Origin: an uncultured Bacilli bacterium
Lineage (GTDB): Bacteria > Bacillota_I > Bacilli_A > RF39 > UBA660
Length of the DNA stretch: 19,820 bases
Reading direction: 5' to 3'
NCBI GenBank assembly: GCA_934099115.1
Contig: CAKOPK010000017.1
Coordinates: 1 to 19,820, forward strand
Positions 15,392 to 19,820 of the stretch are shown here, in pieces. Under the pieces are notes generated by a model. That model had not been told where the DNA came from and made no database searches. It saw only the letters and a list, made by a program, of their open reading frames with translations. Position 1 is the first letter of the stretch. Every line of letters starts with the position of its first letter. Position numbers and translations under genes: made by a program.

Positions 15392-18283
15392 CTAATCGTG
15401 ACATCCATTATTAACGTAAGTAGTCATACTTGGAACGTTCCCTTGTGCTCTTCTAGTACAGCTATCACTCGTTGTTAAAGATGCTACTGAATTTTTTGGA
15501 CGTTCATAGTTTTTACAGACAGCAACTGCTGTTTCATAAGCACTATAATTTCCTGTTATATATTTGTTAGTAACATTATAACCAGAATTTGTAGATATCT
15601 CATGATACATGAAATTTAATTGGGCTGCCATGCTAGCTGCAGGCCATCCGTTTTCTTTGGCATAATTTATTAAATTTACTCTTCGTCCGTAGCTCCACTG
15701 GATAAGTCCGAAGCCAATTGCTTTTTCTATCGGAGCATTATATATTGTGTTTATGTTATAACCACTTCCATATTCCACTACTGACGGGTCATAAGTATGA
15801 GCAGATTCTGTTTCCATGTTTGCCATAATTCCTATTGTAGCATTTTTGGAAAAACCACTTGTTAATAACGAGTTACATACTATTTGTTTATTTTTGGTTC
15901 TGTCTGAATAATTTCCTGTATCTCCGATTATTTTTATAGCTCCATCTACATTTGTTAAAATATAATTAATTGGTCTTGGATTATCTGCATCTACATAGTT
16001 TAATGGATCTACTCTTGTTCCATTTATACGAACTTCAAAGTGTAAATGGGGTCCCGTAGACCTACCAGTACTTCCAGACCTGGCAATAATTTCACCTTGA
16101 GCCACAGTATCTCCGACTTTTACTTCAGAACTAGTTAAATGAGCATAAAGAGTTTCAATTCCTCCTCCGTGGTCTATTTTAATATAGTTACCATAAGAGC
16201 CACCACATAAATAGTTTCCTTCTATGCATCCTGTTACCACTTTGACTACTGTTCCAGCTTTTGATGCAATTACAGGAGTTCCTCTAGATACTCCAATATC
16301 AATTGCACCGTGGGCTTTTTGCCATTCACCTGTTACGGGATGATATCTTCCTCCAAATGTTGAATTTATTTTTACTGACACTGGGGCTCCTCCGTAGATT
16401 TTGCCATTCGTTGGATTAGCACTTCCTACTGGCCACCAGTAAGCATCATTTTCAGTTAAATTATAATAAGTACAATAATCTGTTAGTTTATATAAGCCAA
16501 GGCTTTTACTAACATTTGTATCAATACTATTCATGATATCTTTGTAAATCTTTTTATAGTTTTCACCGTTATAGTGTAATCCAGCAGTATCATAATAAGT
16601 TATAGATGATTCTGTATAGCCTAAATCAATATATTTTAAATTACTTATACTTGATGAGTTTACTAAAGATTTTAAGGAAGTATTAAAATTATTTATTCCT
16701 TCATTATCTACAGAAGTTGCTTTATTACTATCTACTGGACCAACTGATACTACATAAATCGTATTATTTTTCCATGTATTTTGGGCTAAATTTGCTAATT
16801 TAGAAAAATATTTTTCTGCTGTATTATAACGATAATCATTTACTCCTAACCAGATAATAATATTATAAGAAGTATTATCTTTCATTTTAGAATTAGCTCC
16901 TGATACTGCTCCATTTATAGCATTTGTTTTATCACTAGAAAATGGTCCATTACCATTTAACCAATTATAACCATAACCTACACCATAAATTGTATTTGAA
17001 GAATTAATTACTCCAGAATTTAACATTCCTTGCATTCTGGAATCTCCTATAAATATAGAATCTTTATATGTATTTAAAGATGTATCTTCATCATTTTCGT
17101 TATATATTTCTTTTAATATTTCTTCATAATCTTTACCGTTATTGGCAGATTCTTGAAAACTATCAAATACTGTTTTATTTAGATTTAAAGCATTACTATT
17201 TCTTAAATCTGTTATAGTTGATTGATAAGATTTAGATATATATAAATATTCATTAATTTCATTATATAAACTGGTTAAATTAGCAGATTGTTTATTATAA
17301 CCATTAAATATATCTTCTTCCGTAGTTTCATTATATAATTTACATATAGATATATCTATATTTTTATCACTATTATTATAATTACCATAACTTAATATAT
17401 TTGTTTTTAAAGCAATCATTAAAGCTTTTATAGCTTCATCTTTATATTTACCATCTTTAGTATATAAATATGCTATTTTAGTTACTGCTTCATCTATATT
17501 TATAGTTTCTTCATAATCACTATTGTAACAGTCTGTTAAAGTTACTTTTGTTTCATTATAATTACATAATTCATCTAAATAACCATTTTGATTATTTGTT
17601 TCACTTGCTCCTGATAAGAGAAAGAAAATCAATAAGACAAAGAAACAAATAAATCCTCCTCCAAATATAATTTGAAATTTATATTTTTTAAAGATATTAC
17701 TTTTTAGTTCTTCTATGGCATTTGTTTCTTTCTTTTTTTCTTTATCTTTAGCATTATTTTCTTCTAGAGGTGCTACATAATCATTTAATGTTTCTTCTTC
17801 TTTATTTAATTCATTTTGTTCTTTCGTTTCTGTTTGATCTTCTGTTGCAGTTTCGTTTTCACTTCTATTTATTACTCTATTTAGAAGATTGTTTTTTCTA
17901 AAGTTTTTAGTTGGTTGAGGAGTATCTTTAGTTTTGGTTTCTATTTTAGGTTTACTAGCATTATGGTTTCCTATTATGTCTATTCCTTTATTTACAGTGT
18001 CTGTTACTCCTGTTTCATTTAATTTTTTAGTTGTTTCTTTTACACCTGGAGCTTTGTCTAAATCACTTGCTACATTGTTTGTTGCTTTATCTATTTGCTT
18101 ACCTACTACTGGGACTTTTTTAGCTGCATCATAGACGCGGCCTCCTACTCCTGGAGCAAAATATTCGGCAGCTCCCTTTGCGGCTGTATCTACAACTTTT
18201 TTAGTATCATCATGTTCTTTTTTAGGTGAAGTATTTTTGTCGGGACTTTTGGGATTATAATCTTGGGGATTAACTGGTACCAT
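15392..18283 (-). CDS. Membrane-anchored multi-domain cell-wall enzyme (SGNH esterase, M23 peptidase, tail-lysozyme)
   Basis: 963 residues. Residues 1-200 are a charged, probably cytoplasmic and disordered N-terminus; one membrane helix spans about 203-224. Residues 235-390 are a helical region with faint resemblance to SpoIID domains (uncertain). An SGNH/GDSL hydrolase follows: I-G-D-S415, G-V-N-D483, and D565-x-x-G-L-H570. Next is an M23 LytM-type endopeptidase with H658-x-x-x-D662, H715 and H746-L-H748. The last part, about 790-950, resembles phage tail lysozyme, with M-E-T-E826-S and G-F-G-L-I-Q-W863. The predicted roles are removal of peptidoglycan O-acetyl groups, peptide cleavage and glycan cleavage outside the membrane; these are inferred from motifs. 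The ATG at 18281-18283 follows AGAGGTGA by 8 bases. First gene of a two-gene operon, divergent from the spore coat gene. Confidence 0.9.
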   Translation of the reverse strand: MVPVNPQDYNPKSPDKNTSPKKEHDDTKKVVDTAAKGAAEYFAPGVGGRVYDAAKKVPVVGKQIDKATNNVASDLDKAPGVKETTKKLNETGVTDTVNKGIDIIGNHNASKPKIETKTKDTPQPTKNFRKNNLLNRVINRSENETATEDQTETKEQNELNKEEETLNDYVAPLEENNAKDKEKKKETNAIEELKSNIFKKYKFQIIFGGGFICFFVLLIFFLLSGASETNNQNGYLDELCNYNETKVTLTDCYNSDYEETINIDEAVTKIAYLYTKDGKYKDEAIKALMIALKTNILSYGNYNNSDKNIDISICKLYNETTEEDIFNGYNKQSANLTSLYNEINEYLYISKSYQSTITDLRNSNALNLNKTVFDSFQESANNGKDYEEILKEIYNENDEDTSLNTYKDSIFIGDSRMQGMLNSGVINSSNTIYGVGYGYNWLNGNGPFSSDKTNAINGAVSGANSKMKDNTSYNIIIWLGVNDYRYNTAEKYFSKLANLAQNTWKNNTIYVVSVGPVDSNKATSVDNEGINNFNTSLKSLVNSSSISNLKYIDLGYTESSITYYDTAGLHYNGENYKKIYKDIMNSIDTNVSKSLGLYKLTDYCTYYNLTENDAYWWPVGSANPTNGKIYGGAPVSVKINSTFGGRYHPVTGEWQKAHGAIDIGVSRGTPVIASKAGTVVKVVTGCIEGNYLCGGSYGNYIKIDHGGGIETLYAHLTSSEVKVGDTVAQGEIIARSGSTGRSTGPHLHFEVRINGTRVDPLNYVDADNPRPINYILTNVDGAIKIIGDTGNYSDRTKNKQIVCNSLLTSGFSKNATIGIMANMETESAHTYDPSVVEYGSGYNINTIYNAPIEKAIGFGLIQWSYGRRVNLINYAKENGWPAASMAAQLNFMYHEISTNSGYNVTNKYITGNYSAYETAVAVCKNYERPKNSVASLTTSDSCTRRAQGNVPSMTTYVNNGCHD

Positions 18284-18309
18284 ATTTACTTCACCTCTTA
18301 ACTTATTAA

Positions 18310-18318
18310 ATTATATCA
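18310..18318 (-). promoter_or_regulatory. Extended -10 promoter of the hydrolase operon
   Basis: On the minus strand TGATATAAT (TG-n-TATAAT), about 27 bases before the ATG. The -35 region is only T-rich, which an extended -10 element tolerates. Confidence 0.65.
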
Positions 18319-18351
18319 TAATTAAAAAGAAAAAAAAAGAAGCTTTATAAT

Positions 18352-18380
18352 ACACTAAAATAAAAATTTATCATAAATTA
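18352..18380 (+). promoter_or_regulatory. Candidate sigma-K-type promoter of the coat gene
   Basis: ACAC at 18352-18355, then 16 bases, then CATAAATTA at 18372-18380. This fits the sporulation sigma-K pattern (AC in the -35 box, CATAnnnTA in the -10 box) and sits about 30 bases before the coat-gene ATG. The motif is short and the region AT-rich, so chance occurrence is possible. Confidence 0.5.
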
Positions 18381-18410
18381 ATAGTGAGAATATATGAAAG
18401 GGTGAATAAT

Positions 18411-18845
18411 ATGAATAATAATGAATCTACAGGAAACTGCATTAACGAAATATTAAGTGTTATTTTAGTACTTCAACAAAATGCTTGTCCTGAATCTTGT
18501 TTAGATTCTTGTGACAGACCAGTTTTAGGCGGAGGTCCTAATTGTTTAATTTGTAATACTAGACCAGTTATGCTTTATACTTGTGGAGGAAATGGAACTC
18601 CTTGGAGTATGCCTACTACTAAAGATACTACTATAAGTTGTGCTGGAGATAATGCTGATAATTGTTCTAAAGTATTCCGTGTAGAAAAAATCGAAGGAAA
18701 TTGCTGTACATTCCGTGTTTTAGCAGATAATCCCGATAATGCTAGTTTAAATCCTTATGTAGCAACTAATTCTTTCTTTACAATGGATTGTGACTGCTTA
18801 TGTGCTATTAAATGTTTATCTGATACTTATGTAGACTGTGTTTAA
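18411..18845 (+). CDS. Cysteine-rich spore coat protein, CotY/CotZ-type
   Basis: 144 residues with 16 cysteines. The pattern (C-I-N-E-I-L at the start, C-P-E-S-C-L-D-S-C-D-R-P, N-C-L-I-C-N-T-R-P-V, C-C-T-F-R-V-L, and C-D-C-L-C-A-I-K-C near the end) is that of the CotY/CotZ spore crust or exosporium family, which self-assembles into disulfide-linked layers around the spore. The protein has no signal peptide, as expected for assembly inside the mother cell. Start choice: an upstream in-frame codon (18384) exists, but the AAAGGGTGA site at 18398-18405 places the start at the ATG at 18411. Monocistronic. The sigma-K-like promoter fits mother-cell expression. CotY versus CotZ cannot be decided. 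Confidence 0.9.
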   Translation: MNNNESTGNCINEILSVILVLQQNACPESCLDSCDRPVLGGGPNCLICNTRPVMLYTCGGNGTPWSMPTTKDTTISCAGDNADNCSKVFRVEKIEGNCCTFRVLADNPDNASLNPYVATNSFFTMDCDCLCAIKCLSDTYVDCV

Positions 18846-18857
18846 TTATTTCTTTTA

Positions 18858-18892
18858 AAAAACAAATGGGAAAAGAAAACCTATTTGTTTTT
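18858..18892. terminator. Bidirectional terminator between converging genes
   Basis: Arms 18858-18870 and 18880-18892 pair over 13 bp (one G-T wobble) with a 9-base loop. T-rich ends on both strands let it end both the coat gene on the plus strand and the right-edge surface gene on the minus strand. Confidence 0.85.
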
Positions 18893-18947
18893 GTTTGAAA
18901 TAAAATATACTGTAATAAACAAGTTAATTATAGAACACTTTTTATTA

Positions 18948-19820
18948 TTAAGATACTATATATGGATTATCACTAGTTCCAGTTCCTGTTGTATTAAAAA
19001 TGGTACTAGTTTTTAAGTTAATAACAGGTCTTACACCAGGAGTATCCCAACCCATACCATTATAATTAAGGCTACCATTCGAATATACATTAAATGCCCA
19101 TGCATCATTATAAACAATACTATTAAAATTATATGGGGACATAGTCCAATAATACTGAGTCGTATATAAGTAATAACCTGTGTTATTTGCTTCATATACT
19201 CCCCCTGCATAAGCTGCTTCATCCGCGGTTATTAGTCCTACATATGTGTTAAATTTGTCATTTGTTTCTGCACATTTCAAGCTTGGTACTTTATTAGTCA
19301 CTAATCTTATATACGGTGCATAATAGGTTTGTGTTGTTCCGGTTCCCCCATCTCCATTTATAGTTGAACTATCTGTAGATGGTTGTCTATCATTACAAAA
19401 ATTTGCTCCATTTCCAGTTGCTATATAACTTGAGTAACTTTTTAAGTTATTGCTATACCAATTATCTAATGCTTGTTTAATTGTACTATCTGTCCCTCTT
19501 CCGTGTACTTCGGCACTTGTATATTGATACCCTACATACATGTTGTCATCATAAGTGCTATTAAAAGCACTTTTTCCTATCTGAGTAGTTTCTCCTGTTT
19601 GATCTGTTGTTGGTCCATTATAAATCATTCGGATGGTTCCATCACCATTTATACGAATGATTCTCCAATAGAATCCTGCAAACTTAACCCAGTTATCTTT
19701 TACTGCGCCTGCATAATAGTAACTTGTTCCATAATCATCTTCGGCACTATAGACTGTTCCTGTTGTATCTTCTGTTAATACTGCACTGAAGTCTGTTCTA
19801 GTTGCAATTGTTTTACTAGC
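18948..19820 (-). CDS. C-terminal part of a surface protein with a 'GVRPVINL' domain (DUF6273-like), partial
   Basis: The frame is open from the stop at 18948-18950 to the window edge, 290 codons; the start lies outside. The visible order is Y-Y-Y-A-G...W-V-K-F-A-G-F-Y-W-R-I-I-R-I-N-G-D-G, then Asn/Ser/Tyr-rich sequence, C-N-D-R-Q-P-S-T and S-L-K-C-A (a possible disulfide pair), G-L-I-T-A-D-E-A-A-Y-A-G-G-V-Y, Y-Y-W-T-M-S-P, and a G-V-R-P-V-I-N-L-K ending followed by S-D-N-P-Y-I-V-S. This is a family of extracellular domains common in uncultured gut Bacillota, with a C-type-lectin/formylglycine-enzyme-like signature. The function is unknown; display or adhesion is plausible. No sorting motif or C-terminal membrane anchor is visible, so any anchor must be at the unseen N-terminus. 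The internal ATG at 19626-19628 is not the start. Confidence 0.85.
   Translation of the reverse strand, partial: ASKTIATRTDFSAVLTEDTTGTVYSAEDDYGTSYYYAGAVKDNWVKFAGFYWRIIRINGDGTIRMIYNGPTTDQTGETTQIGKSAFNSTYDDNMYVGYQYTSAEVHGRGTDSTIKQALDNWYSNNLKSYSSYIATGNGANFCNDRQPSTDSSTINGDGGTGTTQTYYAPYIRLVTNKVPSLKCAETNDKFNTYVGLITADEAAYAGGVYEANNTGYYLYTTQYYWTMSPYNFNSIVYNDAWAFNVYSNGSLNYNGMGWDTPGVRPVINLKTSTIFNTTGTGTSDNPYIVS

Noticed and set aside
15392..18283. Prophage origin for the tail-lysozyme protein
   Set aside because: No other phage genes are nearby; the protein has a membrane anchor and a cytoplasmic domain and is paired with a TcpC-like gene rather than a holin or tail gene.
1..19820. CRISPR arrays, tRNA, rRNA, insertion sequences
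   Set aside because: No regularly spaced repeats, no tRNA cloverleaf, no rRNA-like sequence and no transposase with terminal repeats were seen on reading both strands.

Overview
This window comes from a very AT-rich, spore-forming member of the Bacillota, probably an uncultured Bacilli/Erysipelotrichia- or RF39-like gut lineage. The evidence is Bacillus-like gene order around rpoBC (a YbxB-type methyltransferase, then rpoB and rpoC), a cysteine-rich CotY/CotZ-type spore coat protein, AGGAGG-type ribosome binding sites, and surface-protein families typical of such genomes. UGA is a real stop here (it ends the 130-aa and the methyltransferase genes) and tryptophan is UGG, so this is not the Mollicutes code 4. 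The lineage assignment is inference; the spore coat gene and gene order are read from the sequence.

Almost everything is on the minus strand. From left to right: (1) the first 40 codons of a secreted or membrane protein running off the left edge, with a strong sigma-A promoter and a G10 homopolymer in its signal sequence that puts the hydrophobic segment out of frame, a candidate contingency (phase-variable) locus. (2) A three-gene operon: a MoxR-type AAA+ ATPase with a large N-terminal region resembling surface-protein 'GVRPV' (DUF6273-like) domains, a small ATPase paralogue that keeps the Walker B/sensor 1 half but has no Walker A, and a VWA protein with an HExxH metallopeptidase-like N-terminus. 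(3) A lone 278-aa helical protein of unknown function. (4) A multiply broken dinD pseudogene with its promoter still intact. (5) rpoC and rpoB with their own sigma-A promoter, whose -35 box overlaps the stop codon of the upstream methyltransferase. RpoB has Lys and Asp at the positions of E. coli Q513 and H526, which predicts natural rifampicin resistance. (6) A two-gene envelope operon: a 963-aa membrane-anchored protein combining an SGNH esterase, an M23 endopeptidase and a phage-tail-lysozyme domain, followed by a membrane-anchored protein with TcpC/NTF2-like character. (7) The only clear plus-strand gene, the spore coat protein, with a sigma-K-like promoter, transcribed divergently from the hydrolase. 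(8) The C-terminal 290 codons of a surface protein that runs off the right edge and converges on the coat gene at a bidirectional terminator.

Housekeeping transcription (ybxB-rpoB-rpoC) sits between two accessory envelope or regulatory blocks. The usual rplKAJL genes are not directly upstream of ybxB as they are in Bacillus; the hydrolase operon lies there instead. The genome is compact: several intrinsic terminators start inside the stop codon of the gene they end. The strongest candidates for something undescribed are the G10 switch, the MoxR/pseudo-ATPase/VWA operon, and the multi-domain cell-wall enzyme with its TcpC-like partner.
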